Shown here piece after piece: positions 8,947 to 19,319 of a DNA stretch of 64,000 nucleotides. Both the position numbers and the translations under genes were made by a program. The stretch is from NCBI GenBank assembly GCA_905221605.1, contig CAJNDS010002264.1, positions 62,001 through 126,000 of the forward strand, written 5' to 3'. This DNA comes from Symbiodinium natans. Taxonomy: Eukaryota; Sar; Dinophyceae; Suessiales; Symbiodiniaceae. Every line of letters starts with the position of its first letter. Position 1 is the stretch's first letter. The notes beneath the pieces were generated by a model that searched no databases, had not been told where the DNA came from, and saw nothing but the letters and a program-made list of their open reading frames with translations.

Positions 8947-11346
8947 CTAAACAATCGCCCAAAAGACTTCTAAAAGACCAAAAAAGAACTCGCCAACATT
9001 GGGACAGGTGCTGCTTGTGGATGTTGACGTTGTCGACGTGCTGCTTGACGAAGTCGATGTGGAGGATGATGTGCTGGATGAAGACGTGGTTGAAGTGCTG
9101 CTGCTGGACGAAGTTGATGTGGTGCTTGAGGATGTTGAAGATGTCGAGCTTGACGAGGTTGATGTTGATGTTGTGCTGGAGGACGATGTGGTGGTGCTAG
9201 TCGTCGAGCTTGAGCTCGTCGACGAAGTGGTGGACGAGGAGGACGTAGAAGATGTTGATGTGCTGGATGTTGATGTGCTGCTTGAGGACGTCGAGGAACT
9301 GCTGCTTGAGGTGGTTGAGGTCGAAGTGGTACTGGTCGAAGAAGTGCTCGAGGATGTGGAACTTGACGAAGTGGTGCTGGTGCTACTGGTGGATGTCGAG
9401 GACGTTGATGTGGAGGATGTAGTGCTGGAGGAAGTTGTGGTAGTGCTTGTCGACGTGGTGGAGGATGAGGTTGAAGAAGTGGTTGTAGAAGAACTGGACG
9501 TTGAAGAAGATGACGTCGTCGAGGTCGTAGTGCTGCTGGAGGATGTGGTTGTAGTGCTACTTGTCGTGATGGAAGTTGATGACGTGCTGCTGCTGGTGCT
9601 GCTCGTGGACGTGGAGGTTGATGATGTCGAAGTCGAGGATGTCGAACTCGACGAGGTTGTGCTGGACGATGTGGATGTGGAAGATGTTGTGCTGGAGGAG
9701 CTGGATGTGGTGGAGGATGATGTGGAAGAGGTTGAAGTGGAGGAACTGGATGTAGATGAGGTGGAAGTAGTAGAGCTTGTTGAACTGCTGGAGGATGTGG
9801 TTGAGGATGCAGTGGACGTGCTTGACGTGCTGCTCGAGGAAGTCGTGGTGCTGCTGCTTGATGTGGAAGAAGTCGATGTGGAGGTGGTACTGGTGCTGGT
9901 GCTACTCGTGCTGCTTGATGACGTGGATGATGTCGTCGTCGAGGATGTCGAGCTGGAACTTGTCGAAGTGGACGTGCTGCTGGTGCTACTGGACGAAGTG
10001 GATGTTGAGCTTGTCGTTGTGGAGGTGCTGCTGCTGGACGTTGAGGTGGTGCTGCTGGTCGAAGTGGATGACGACGACGATGTCGTTGATGTGCTTGACG
10101 TGCTAGAGCTTGAAGTTGAAGTGGTGCTTGAAAATGTGCTGGAAGAAGATGTGGTGCTGGTGCTGCTGCTGGTCGAAGATGTCGTAGATGTGGAGGTGCT
10201 GCTCGAGGACGTGGACGTGGAGGACGTCGTAGTGGAAGAACTAGACGTGGAGGTGCTGCTGGTCGTCGAGGTGCTGCTCGACGATGTTGAGGAAGTTGTT
10301 GTAGATGAGCTGGTCGTTGAACTTGTAGTCGTCGATGTGCTGCTGCTTGAGGTTGAGCTGGTGCTGCTGGATGAAGTGGACGAGGACGAAGTGGTACTGG
10401 ACGAGGAGGACGTGGACGTCGTGGTGGTGGATGAAGTGGAAGTTGAAGACGTCGATGACGAAGTGCTGCTTGTTGACGTCGTGCTTGAAGTGCTGCTTGA
10501 AGTTGTGGTTGAAGTGGATGAGCTTGACGTGCTTGACGTGCTGGAGCTCGATGTACTTGAAGAGGTGCTTGTGCTGGATGACGAGGTTGTGCTGGATGTG
10601 CTGGTGGTAGAAGATGTCGACCTTGTGCTTGTTGTGCTGGAGGAAGATGTTGAGGAAGATGTGGTGGACGACGTGCTGCTGGATGTCGAGGAAGTCGTGC
10701 TGCTGCTTGTTGTCGAAGACGTGCTGGAAGAACTGCTTGTTGAAGTTGAGCTGGATGTCGATGTACTTGATGTGCTAGATGTCGTGGATGTGGACGTGGT
10801 CGTGGACGACGTCGTCGTGCTACTGGACGAAGAAGTTGATGAAGAACTTGAGGTCGTGGTGGTGGATGAGGTCGTGCTGCTCGTGCTCGATGTGCTTGAT
10901 GAACTGGAGCTCGAAGAGGTTGACGATGTCGTTGTGGACGTGGTGCTGCTCGAAGACGTGGATGAAGATGAAGTGGAGCTGCTTGAGGTACCTGAGTCGT
11001 TGTTGCGGGGAGGGGGAGGGAGAGGGGAGTTACCCACAAAAGCAGATGTTGGATCAAGCTCCGTGACCCATACCATCTTTTTTATGGCAGCGGGGTCCGC
11101 AGGGAGAACCATGCAAGCAGAGGGCATACAGCGCATCACCCCCCGCTGCTCCAGGCGTGGGAGGTTTTCGAAGAAGGATCTCCCCTGCCGCAAGTTTTGT
11201 CGCTTCTGACCTGCTGTGCTCCACGGGGGCACCTCTTCTTTCGGCCCTTTGGGTAGCAGGGACTTGCCCAGGCCGGTGCATGTCTCCCCTTGGGACGTCG
11301 AGCTCTTGGAGCGCAGCTTGTTTCTCATACTTGCATCATCTTGCAT
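8947..11346 (-). CDS. Unit 4: Ser/Thr-rich protein, longest intact copy
   Basis: At 799 codons this is the copy with the longest uninterrupted minus-strand frame. It starts at MQDDASMRNKLRSKSS, runs through a basic, Pro/Arg-rich leader of about 110 residues to MPSACMVLPADPAAIKK, ELDPTSAFVGN and PLPPPPRNND, then about 620 Ser/Thr residues, then TCPNVGEFF. MQDDASM is also present in other units but out of frame with the leader, so this start is only possible here. Neighbours are unit 3 downstream (its leader begins about 190 bp from the unit 4 stop) and decayed unit 5 upstream. Ser/Thr-only tracts of this kind are typical of heavily O-glycosylated or intrinsically disordered proteins; which applies is unknown. 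Confidence 0.72.
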   Translation of the reverse strand: MQDDASMRNKLRSKSSTSQGETCTGLGKSLLPKGPKEEVPPWSTAGQKRQNLRQGRSFFENLPRLEQRGVMRCMPSACMVLPADPAAIKKMVWVTELDPTSAFVGNSPLPPPPRNNDSGTSSSSTSSSSTSSSSTTSTTTSSTSSSSSSSSTSSTSSTTSSTTTTSSSSSTSSSSSTTTSSTTTSTSTTSSTSSTSTSSSTSTSSSSSTSSTTSSSTTSSTSSSTSSTTSSSTSSSSTTSTRSTSSTTSTSSTTSSSSTSTSSSTSSSSTSSTSSSSTSTTTSSSTSSTTSTSSTSSSTSSTSTSSTTTTSTSSSSSTTSSSSTSSSSTSSTSSSSTSTTTSSTTSSSTTTSSTSSSSTSTTSSTSTSSSSTTTSSTSTSSSSTSTSTTSSTSSSTSTTSSSSTFSSTTSTSSSSTSSTSTTSSSSSTSTSSTTSTSSSSTSTTTSSTSTSSSSTSSTSTSTSSSSTSSTTTSSTSSSSTSSTSTSTTSTSTSSTSSSSTTTSSSSTSSTSTASSTTSSSSSTSSTTSTSSTSSSSTSTSSTSSSTTSSSSSTTSSTSTSSSTTSSSSTSSTSTSSTSTSTSSTSSSTSSTSITTSSTTTTSSSSTTTSTTSSSSTSSSSTTTSSTSSSTTSTSTTTTSSSTTSSTSTSSTSTSSTSTTSSSSTSSSTSSTSTTSTSTTSSSSSSTSSSSTSTSSTSTSSTSSSSTTSSTSSSSTTSTTTSSSSTTSTSTSSSSTSSTSSSTTSTSSSSSTSTTSSSSTSSSTSTSSSSTSTTSTSTSSTCPNVGEFFFGLLEVFWAIV

Positions 11347-11373
11347 GCCTGTCAGCCTATTCCTGAAACTACA

Positions 11374-11604
11374 TCATTCCTGATCATGCGGCAAGGCCAT
11401 GTCACAGCCAGCTAGAATCTTTCCCCTCTGCAGGGGTCTCACCACCCCCTCTATATTCGTTGTGATGCCCTAATTACAGACTTGCGCATAGCCATACGCT
11501 GTTCCGCCAAACCTTGGCGCGGAAGTGATCGGCACAATCGGTTTTACGAATGGCTCAGGGAGTTTGAGAGACTGGCTTCGAAGCTTACCGAGCGGCTTTT
11601 CCAG
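11374..11604 (-). pseudogene. Unit 5: tail exon with premature stop
   Basis: Homologous over the full 231 nt to the tail exons of units 3, 4 and 6, but a TAG (plus-strand CTA at 11470-11472) interrupts it where the other copies have TAT, after YAQVCN. The adjacent spacer also lacks about 45 bp that the other units have just upstream of the splice site. This marks unit 5 as decayed. Confidence 0.6.
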
Positions 11605-11638
11605 CTAGGGTCAGCCTAAACAATCGCCCAAAAGAACT

Positions 11639-13879
11639 CTAAAAGACCAAAAAAGAACTCGCCAACATTGGGACAGGTGCTGCTTGTGGATGTTGACGTT
11701 GTCGACGTGCTGCTTGACGAAGTCGATGTGGAGGATGATGTGCTGGATGAAGACGTGGTTGAAGTGCTGCTGCTGGACGAAGTTGATGTGGTGCTTGAGG
11801 ATGTTGAAGATGTCGAGCTTGACGAGGTTGATGTTGACGTTGTGCTTGAGGACGATGTGGTGGTGCCAGTCGTCGAGCTTGAGCTCGTCGACGAAGTGGT
11901 GGACGAGGATGATGTAGAAGATGTTGATGTGCTGGATGTTGATGTGCTGCTTGAGGACGTCGAGGAACTGCTGCTTGAGGTGGTTGAGGTCGAAGTGGTA
12001 CTGGTCGAAGAAGTGCTCGAGGATGTGGAACTTGAAGAAGTGGTGCTGGTGCTACTGGTGGATGTCGAGGACGTTGATGTGGAGGATGTAGTGCTGGAGG
12101 AAGTTGTGGTAGTGCTTGTCGACGTGGTGGAGGATGAGGTTGAAGAAGTGGTTGTAGAAGAACTGGACGTTGAAGAAGATGACGTCGTCGAGGTCGTAGT
12201 GCTGCTGGAGGATGTGGTTGTAGTGCTACTTGTCGTGATGGAAGTTGATGACGTGCTGCTGCTGGTGCTGCTCGTGGACGTGGAGGTTGATGATGTCGAA
12301 GTCGAGGATGTCGAACTCGACGAGGTTGTGCTGGACGATGTGGATGTGGAAGATGTTGTGCTGGAGGAGCTGGATGTGGTGGAGGATGATGTGGAAGAGG
12401 TTGAAGTGGAGGAACTGGATGTAGATGAGGTGGAAGTAGTAGAGCTTGTTGAACTGCTGGAGGATGTGGCTGAGGATGAAGTGGACGTGCTTGACGTGCT
12501 GCTCGAGGAAGTCGTGGTGCTGCTGCTTGATGTGGAAGAAGTCGATGTGGAGGTGGTACTGGTGCTGGTGCTACTCGTGCTGCTTGATGACGTGGATGAT
12601 GTCGTCGTCGAGGATGTCGAGCTGGAACTTGTCGAAGTGGACGTGCTGCTGGTGCTACTGGACGAAGTGGATGTTGAGCTTGTCGTTGTGGAGGTGCTGC
12701 TGCTGGACGTTGAGGTGGTGCTGCTGGTCGAAGTGGATGACGACGACGATGTCGTTGATGTGCTTGACGTGCTAGAGCTTGAAGTTGAAGTGGTGCTTGA
12801 AAATGTGCTGGAAGAAGATGTGGTGCTGGTGCTGCTGCTGGTCGAAGATGTCGTAGATGTGGAGGTGCTGCTCGAGGACGTGGACGTGGAGGACGTCGTA
12901 GTGGAAGAACTAGACGTGGAGGTGCTGCTGGTCGTCGAGGTGCTGCTCGACGATGTTGAGGAAGTTGTTGTAGATGAGCTGGTCGTTGAACTTGTAGTCG
13001 TCGATGTGCTGCTGCTTGAGGTTGAGCTGGTGCTGCTGGATGAAGTGGACGAGGACGAAGTGGTGCTGGACGAGGAGGACGTGGACGTCGTGGTGGTGGA
13101 TGAAGTGGAAGTTGAAGACGTCGATGACGAAGTGCTGCTTGTTGACGTCGTGCTTGAAGTGCTGCTTGAAGTTGTGGTTGAAGTGGATGAGCTTGACGTG
13201 CTTGACGTGCTGGAGCTCGATGTACTTGAAGAGGTGCTTGTGCTGGATGACGAGGTTGTGCTGGATGTGCTGGTGGTAGAAGATGTCGTCCTGGTGCTTG
13301 TTGTGCTGGAGGAAGATGTTGAGGAAGATGTGGTGGACGACGTGCTGCTGGATGTCGAGGAAGTCGTGCTGCTGCTTGTTGTCGAAGACGTGCTGGAAGA
13401 ACTGCTTGTTGAAGTTGAGCTGGATGTCGATGTACTTGATGTGCTAGATGTCGTGGATGTGGACGTGGTCGTGGACGACGTCGTCGTGCTACTGGACGAA
13501 GAAGTTGATGAAGAACTTGAAGTCGTGGTGGTGGATGAGGTCGTGCTGCTCGTGCTCGATGTGCTTGATGAGCTGGAGCTCGAAGAGGTTGACGATGTCG
13601 TTGTAGACGTGGTGCTGCTCGAAGACGTGGATGAAGATGAAGTGGAGCTGCTTGAGGTACCTGAGTCGTTGTTAGGGGGGGGAGAGGGGAGTTACCCACA
13701 AAAGCAGATGTTGGATCAAGCTCCGTGACCCATGCCATCTTTTTTATGGCAGCGGGGTCCGCAGGGAGAACCATGCAAGCAGAGCGCACATAGCGCATCA
13801 CCCCCCACTGCTCCAGGCGTGGGAGGTTTTTTCGCTCCCCTGCCGCAAGTTTTGTCGCTTCTGACCTGCTGTGCTCCAC
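11639..13879 (-). pseudogene. Unit 5: Ser/Thr-rich copy with leader out of frame
   Basis: The Ser/Thr block (11668-13670) is present and open, but the leader is joined to it in the wrong frame. The poly-G tract at 13672-13690 is shorter than in the other units, so unspliced reading passes from NSPLPPL into a Gln/Pro/Arg-rich frame. If that tract is really a small intron (donor GTAACT after AFVGG, acceptor CTCAG before the GTSSSS start), the indel would be harmless. The premature stop in the tail exon (11470) still argues for a defective gene. Confidence 0.5.
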
Positions 13880-14021
13880 GTGGGCACCTCTTCTTTCTGT
13901 CTCCCCTGCGAGGCTGTGGTTTTTCCGACCTCTCCCCTTGGGGCGTCGAGCTCTTGGAGCGCAGCTTGTTTCTCATACTTGCATCATCTTGCATGCCTGT
14001 CAGCCTATTCCTGAAACTACA

Positions 14022-14252
14022 TCATTCCTGATCATGCGGCAAGGCCATGTCACAGCCAGCTAGAATCTTTCCCCTCTGCAGGGGTCTCACCACCCCCTCT
14101 ATATTCGTTGTGATGCCATAATTACAGACTTGCGCATAGCCATACGCTGTTCCGCCAAACCTTGGCGCGGAAATGATCGGCACAATCGGTTTTACGCATG
14201 GCTCAGGGAGTTTGAGAGACTGGCTTCGAAGCTTACCGAGCGGCTTTTCCAG
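14022..14252 (-). CDS. Unit 6: conserved C-terminal exon
   Basis: Intact copy of the 77-codon tail, again after CCCCTAG and ending at TGA (14022-14024). Sequence is almost identical to the unit 3 copy. It lies directly downstream of the unit 6 Ser/Thr block. Confidence 0.6.
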   Translation of the reverse strand: MEKPLGKLRSQSLKLPEPCVKPIVPIISAPRFGGTAYGYAQVCNYGITTNIEGVVRPLQRGKILAGCDMALPHDQE

Positions 14253-14309
14253 CTAGGGGCTACGGCTGCGGTCCGAACAAAAACCCTCTGCATGTCAAGG
14301 CGCCTCAGC

Positions 14310-16420
14310 CTAAACAATCGCCCAAAAGACTTCTAAAAGACCAAAAAAGAACTCGCCAACATTGGGACAGGTGCTGCTTGTGGATGTTGACGTTGTCGAC
14401 GTGCTGCTTGACGAAGTCGATGTGGAGGATGATGTGCTGGATGAAGACGTGGTTGAAGTGCTGCTGCTGGACGAAGTTGATGTGGTGCTTGAGGATGTTG
14501 AAGATGTCGAGCTTGACGAGGTTGATGTTGATGTTGTGCTTGAGGACGATGTGGTGGTGCTGGTCGTCGAGCTTGAGCTCGTCGACGAAGTGGTGGACGA
14601 GGATGATGTAGAAGATGTTGATGTGCTGGATGTTGATGTGCTGCTTGAGGACGTCGAGGAACTGCTGCTTGAGGTGGTTGAGGTCGAAGTGGTACTGCTC
14701 GAAGAAGTGCTTGAGGATGTGGAACTTGACGAAGTGGTGCTGGTGCTACTGGTGGATGTCGAGGACGTTGATGTGGAGGATGTAGTGCTGGAGGAAGTTG
14801 TGGTAGTGCTTGTCGACGTGGTCGAGGATGAGGTTGAAGAAGTGGTTGTAGAAGAACTGGACGTTGAAGAAGATGACGTCGTCGAGGTCGTAGTGCTGCT
14901 GGAGGATGTGGTTGTACTGCTACTTGTCGTGATGGAAGTTGATGACGTGCTGCTGCTAGTGCTGCTCGTGGACGTGGAGGTTGCTGATGTCGAAGTCGAG
15001 GATGTCGAACTCGACGAGGTTGTGCTGGACGATGTGGATGTGGAAGATGTTGTGCTGGAGGAGCTGGATGTGGTGGAGGATGATGTGGAAGAGGTTGAAG
15101 TGGAGGAACTGGATGTAGATGAGGTGGAAGTAGTAGAGCTTGTTGAACTGCTGGAGGATGTGGTTGAGGATGCAGTGGACGTGCTTGACGTGCTGCTCGA
15201 GGAAGTCGTGGTGCTGCTGCTTGATGTGGAAGACGTCGATGTGGAGGTGGTACTGGTGCTGGTGCTACTCGTGCTGCTTGATGACGTGGATGATGTCGTC
15301 GTCGAGGATGTCGAGCTGGAACTTGTCGAAGTGGACGTGCTGCTGGTGCTACTGGACGAAGTGGATGTTGAGCTTGTCGTTGTGGAGGTGCTGCTGCTGG
15401 ACGTTGAGGTGGTGCTGCTGGTCGAAGTGGATGACGACGACGATGTCGTTGATGTGCTTGACGTGCTAGAGCTTGAAGTTGAAGTGGTGCTTGAAAATGT
15501 GCTGGAAGAAGATGTGGTGCTGGTGCTGCTGCTGGTCGAAGATGTCGTAGATGTGGAGGTGCTGCTCGAGGACGTGGACGTGGAAGACGTCGTAGTGGAA
15601 GAACTAGACGTGGAGGTGCTGCTGGTCGTCGAGGTGCTGCTCGACGATGTTGAGGAAGTTGTTGTAGATGAGCTGGTCGTTGAACTTGTAGTCGTCGATG
15701 TGCTGCTGCTTGAGGTTGAGCTGGTGCTGCTGGATGAAGTGGACGAGGACGAAGTGGTGCTGGACGAGGAGGACGTGGACGTCGTGGTGGTGGATGAAGT
15801 GGAAGTTGAAGACGTCGATGACGAAGTGCTGCTTGTTGACGTCGTGCTTGAAGTGCTGCTTGAAGTTGTGGTTGAAGTGGATGAGCTTGACGTGCTTGAC
15901 GTGCTGGAGCTCGATGTACTTGAAGAGGTGCTTGTGCTGGATGACGAGGTTGTGCTGGATGTGCTGGTGGTAGAAGATGTCGTCCTGGTGCTTGTTGTGC
16001 TGGAGGAAGATGTTGAAGAAGATGTGGTGGACGACGTGCTGCTGGATGTCGAGGAAGTCGTGCTGCTGCTTGTTGTCGAAGACGTGCTGGAAGAACTGCT
16101 TGCTGAAGTTGAGCTGGATGTCGATGTACTTGATGTGCTAGATGTCGTGGATGTGGACGTGGTCGTGGACGACGTCGTCGTGCTACTGGACGAAGAAGTT
16201 GATGAAGAACTTGAGGTGGTGGTCATGGATGAGGTCGTGCTGCTCGTGCTCGATGTGCTTGATGAGCTGGAGCTCGAAGAGGTTGACGATGTCGTTGTAG
16301 ACGTGGTGCTGCTCGAAGACGTGGATGAAGATGAAGTGGAGCTGCTTGAGGTACCTGAGTCGTTGTTGCTGGGGGGAGGGGGGGAGGGGTTACCTACAAA
16401 AGCACATGTTGGACTAAACG
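14310..16420 (-). CDS. Unit 6: Ser/Thr-rich protein with replaced leader
   Basis: The Ser/Thr block runs from about 14362 to 16365, is open throughout, and ends with TCPNVGEFF. A methionine codon occurs inside it at 16224-16226, where the other units have Thr. Upstream the reading continues through NNDSGT, a proline run and CAFVGN, but the rest of the standard leader is gone: the sequence beyond about 16405 is unrelated to the array and an in-frame TGA occurs within about 10 codons. This copy therefore has no obvious start, unless translation begins at the internal Met or an upstream exon is spliced in. Confidence 0.55.
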
Positions 16421-16990
16421 CTCACACCTACCACCTCTCTTTCTGGACGGCACATACGCGATACCAAATGATCTATTGGCAGCTTTGGCAGAAGGGGCCT
16501 GTGTCCCCGCGGACTCCCACGCAGTTGCTTCGGGAGGGCTCTTGCCGGGCATCGTTCACGAGATCAACCACACACACACAGAGCGGACCGCTGTGATCTC
16601 TGCAGTCAAATGGGAACACATTCACGGACAGCTCTTACGTTGTCGACTGCTTGCGAGAACTGCAGTTCTGCCAAGATGAAGCCTCTTTTTATAGAAAGAT
16701 TTCAGGGAGACACTATCTGGACTGCTGTCTCAGTCCAACGACTTCCATGTCTACAAAGCACAAGCTTATGTTGAAGCCGACCCATGCGCCTCTTGGGCCT
16801 GCATACACACGGACATCACCGAAGAACACCGAAGCACGAGGCCACATTCTTAGGGATTCTCGTTGGTCGGTGACTGTCGGTGAACTATCTTCTGTGCTGC
16901 TATTGTTTTGCCAGCCTAGTACCCACAACTCTTGAGCCTACTCGAACCCGGACTCCCTGAGGCCCTTGAGTAAGAGGTCTCTCCTTGGGG
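16421..16990. other. Unique insertion between units 6 and 7
   Basis: About 570 bp with no match to the array spacer. It replaces the region where the unit 6 leader should begin and ends where array spacer sequence resumes (TCGAGCTCTTGCAGCACAGG near 16990). Short open frames exist on both strands but none has features I can defend. It may be the scar of an insertion or of an unequal crossover. Confidence 0.5.
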
Positions 16991-17077
16991 TGTCGAGCTC
17001 TTGCAGCACAGGGTTTTTGTGCAACTATTCCTGATAATGCGGCAAGGCAAAGTCGCAACCAGCTGCAACCTTAGCCA

Positions 17078-17212
17078 TTACAGACTCGCGCAGAACCACA
17101 AGCTGTTCCACCTGCCATGCTTTGGCAAGGAAAGAATCGGCACATCCGGTGGTACGGATGGCTCAGGGAGTTTGAGAGACTGGCTTCGAAGCTTACAGAG
17201 CGGCTTTTCAAG
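17078..17212 (-). CDS. Unit 7: diverged C-terminal exon
   Basis: Begins like the other tails (LEKPLCKLRSQSLKLPEP after GCCCCTAG) and then diverges, ending early at TAA after 44 codons (…WNSLWFCASL). The first 18 residues are almost unchanged although the flanks have many differences, which supports real coding function and the minus orientation. Confidence 0.5.
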   Translation of the reverse strand, partial: LEKPLCKLRSQSLKLPEPSVPPDVPILSLPKHGRWNSLWFCASL

Positions 17213-17283
17213 CTAGGGGCTAGGGCTCGATCCGAACAAAACCTCTCTAGCTCATTGTCTCGGACTGCGCATGTCAAGGCGCC

Positions 17284-19290
17284 TCAGCTTAAGCAATCGC
17301 CTAAAAGACCAAAAAAGAACTCGCCAACATTGGGACAGGTGCTGCTTGTGGATGTTGACGTTGACGACGTGCTGCTTGACGAAGTCGATGTGGAGGATGA
17401 TGTGCTGGATGAAGACGTGGTTGAAGTGCTGCTGCTGGACGAAGTTGATGTGGTGCTTGAGGATGTTGAAGATGTCGAGCTTGACGAGGTCGATGTTGAT
17501 GTTGTGCTTGAGGACGATGTGGTGGTGCTGGTCGTCGAGCTTGAGCTCGTCGACGAAGTGGTGGACGAGGATGATGTAGAAGATGTTGATGTGCTGGATG
17601 TTGATGTGCTGCTTGAGGACGTCGAGGAACTGCTGCTTGAGGTGGTTGAGGTCGAAGTGGTACTGGTCGAAGAAGTGCTTGAGGATGTGGAACTTGACGA
17701 AGTGGTGCTGGTGCTACTGGTGGATGTCGAGGACGTTGATGTGGAGGATGTAGTGCTGGAGGACGTCGAGCTGCTGCTGGAGGAAGTTGTGGTAGTGCTT
17801 GTCGACGTGGTGGAGGATGAGGTTGAAGAAGTGGTTGTAGAAGAACTGGACGTTGAAGAAGATGACGTCGTCGAGGTCGTAGTGCTGCTGGAGGATGTGG
17901 TTGTAGTGCTACTTGTCGTGATGGAAGTTGATGACGTGCTGCTGCTGGTGCTGCTCGTGGACGTGGAGGTTGATGATGTCGAAGTCGAGGATGTCGAACT
18001 CGACGAGGTTGTGCTGGACGATGTGGATGTGGAAGATGTTGTGCTGGAGGAGCTGGATGTGGTGGAGGATGATGTGGAAGAGGTTGAAGTGGAGGAACTG
18101 GATGTAGATGAGGTGGAAGTAGTAGAGCTTGTTGAACTGCTGGAGGATGTGGCTGAGGATGAAGTGGACGTGCTTGACGTGCTGCTCGAGGAAGTCGTGG
18201 TGCTGCTGCTTGATGTGGAAGAAGTCGATGTGGAGGTGGTACTGGTGCTGGTGCTACTCGTGCTGCTTGATGACGTGGATGATGTCGTCGTCGAGGATGT
18301 CGAGCTGGAACTTGTCGAAGTGGACGTGCTGCTGGTGCTACTGGACGAAGTGGATGTTGAGCTTGTCGTTGTGGAGGTGCTGCTGCTGGACGTTGAGGTG
18401 GTGCTGCTGGTCGAAGTGGATGACGACGACGATGTCGTTGATGTGCTTGACGTGCTAGAGCTTGAAGTTGAAGTGGTGCTTGAAGATGTGAGGGAAGAAG
18501 ATGTTGTACTGGTGCTGCTGCTGGTCGAAGATGTCGTAGATGTGGAGGTGCTGCTCGAGGACGTGGACGTGGAGGACGTCGTAGTGGAAGAACTAGACGT
18601 GGAGGTGCTGCTGGTCGTTGAGGTGCTGCTCGACGATGTTAAGGAAGTTGTTGTAGATGAGCTGGTCGTTGAACTTGTAGTCGTCGATGTGCTGCTGCTT
18701 GAGGTTGAGCTGGTGCTGCTGGATGAAGTGGGCGAGGACGAAGTGCTTGTTGAGGTCGTGCTTGAAGTGCTTCTTGAAGTTGTTGTTGTTGTTGAAGTGC
18801 TTGACGTGCTCGTAGTTGTAGTGCTTGAGGTCGAAGTCGAGGTGCTGCTGCTTGTCGTTGTAGACGTAGACGTTGTTGTGGTAGTGCTTGATGCTGTCAG
18901 CGTACGCGTTGATGAACTGGATGTGGATGAGCTGGTGCTGGTGGTGGATGAGGTGGGAGAACTTGTGCTTGAGGATGTGGCAGTGGTAGTGCGGCTGGAA
19001 GAGGTACTGGTAGAGCTCGATGTGCTTGAAGAGGTGCGCGTGCTTGACGTGCTTCGTGAACTGGAGCTCGAAGAGGTTGACGATGTCGTTGTAGACGTGG
19101 TGCTGCTCGAAGACGTGGATGAAGATGAAGTGGAACTGCTTGAGGTACCTGAGTCGTTGCGGGGGGGGGGGGGTGTGGGAAGGGTGTACCTTGAAAAACA
19201 CATATGTTGCATCAAGCTTCGTGACCCCTGTTTTTGGTTGATATCAGAGGGTCCAAGAGGGAGAACCGTGCAAGCAGAGAGCATCAGCAC
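17284..19290 (-). CDS. Unit 7: divergent Ser/Thr-rich protein
   Basis: A 668-codon minus-strand frame at the array edge. The leader (MLMLSACTVLPLGPSDINQK) is clearly homologous to MPSACMVLPADPAAIKK but strongly diverged. The first part of the Ser/Thr block (about 18740-19060) has a DNA sequence unlike the other copies, yet still encodes mostly Ser and Thr, with a few Arg, Ala, Pro and Leu. The remainder (17334-18730) is nearly identical to units 1-6 and keeps the 21-nt segment shared with units 1 and 2. An edge copy that escaped homogenisation is the simplest explanation. Confidence 0.7.
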   Translation of the reverse strand: MLMLSACTVLPLGPSDINQKQGSRSLMQHMCFSRYTLPTPPPPRNDSGTSSSSTSSSSTSSSSTTSTTTSSTSSSSSSRSTSSTRTSSSTSSSTSTSSSRTTTATSSSTSSPTSSTTSTSSSTSSSSTRTLTASSTTTTTSTSTTTSSSTSTSTSSTTTTSTSSTSTTTTTSRSTSSTTSTSTSSSPTSSSSTSSTSSSSTSTTTSSTTSSSTTTSLTSSSSTSTTSSTSTSSSSTTTSSTSTSSSSTSTSTTSSTSSSTSTTSSSLTSSSTTSTSSSSTSSTSTTSSSSSTSTSSTTSTSSSSTSTTTSSTSTSSSSTSSTSTSTSSSSTSSTTTSSTSSSSTSSTSTSTTSTSTSSTSSSSTTTSSSSTSSTSTSSSATSSSSSTSSTTSTSSTSSSSTSTSSTSSSTTSSSSSTTSSTSTSSSTTSSSSTSSTSTSSTSTSTSSTSSSTSSTSITTSSTTTTSSSSTTTSTTSSSSTSSSSTTTSSTSSSTTSTSTTTTSSSSSSTSSSTTSSTSTSSTSTSSTSTTSSSSTSSSTSSTSTTSTSTTSSSSSSTSSSSTSTSSTSTSSTSSSSTTSSTSSSSTTSTTTSSSSTTSTSTSSSSTSSTSSSTTSTSSSSSTSTTSSSSTSSSTSTSSSSTSSTSTSTSSTCPNVGEFFFGLLGDCLS

Positions 19291-19319
19291 GCGCGCTCCA
19301 TTGTGAAAGCCTTAACACA

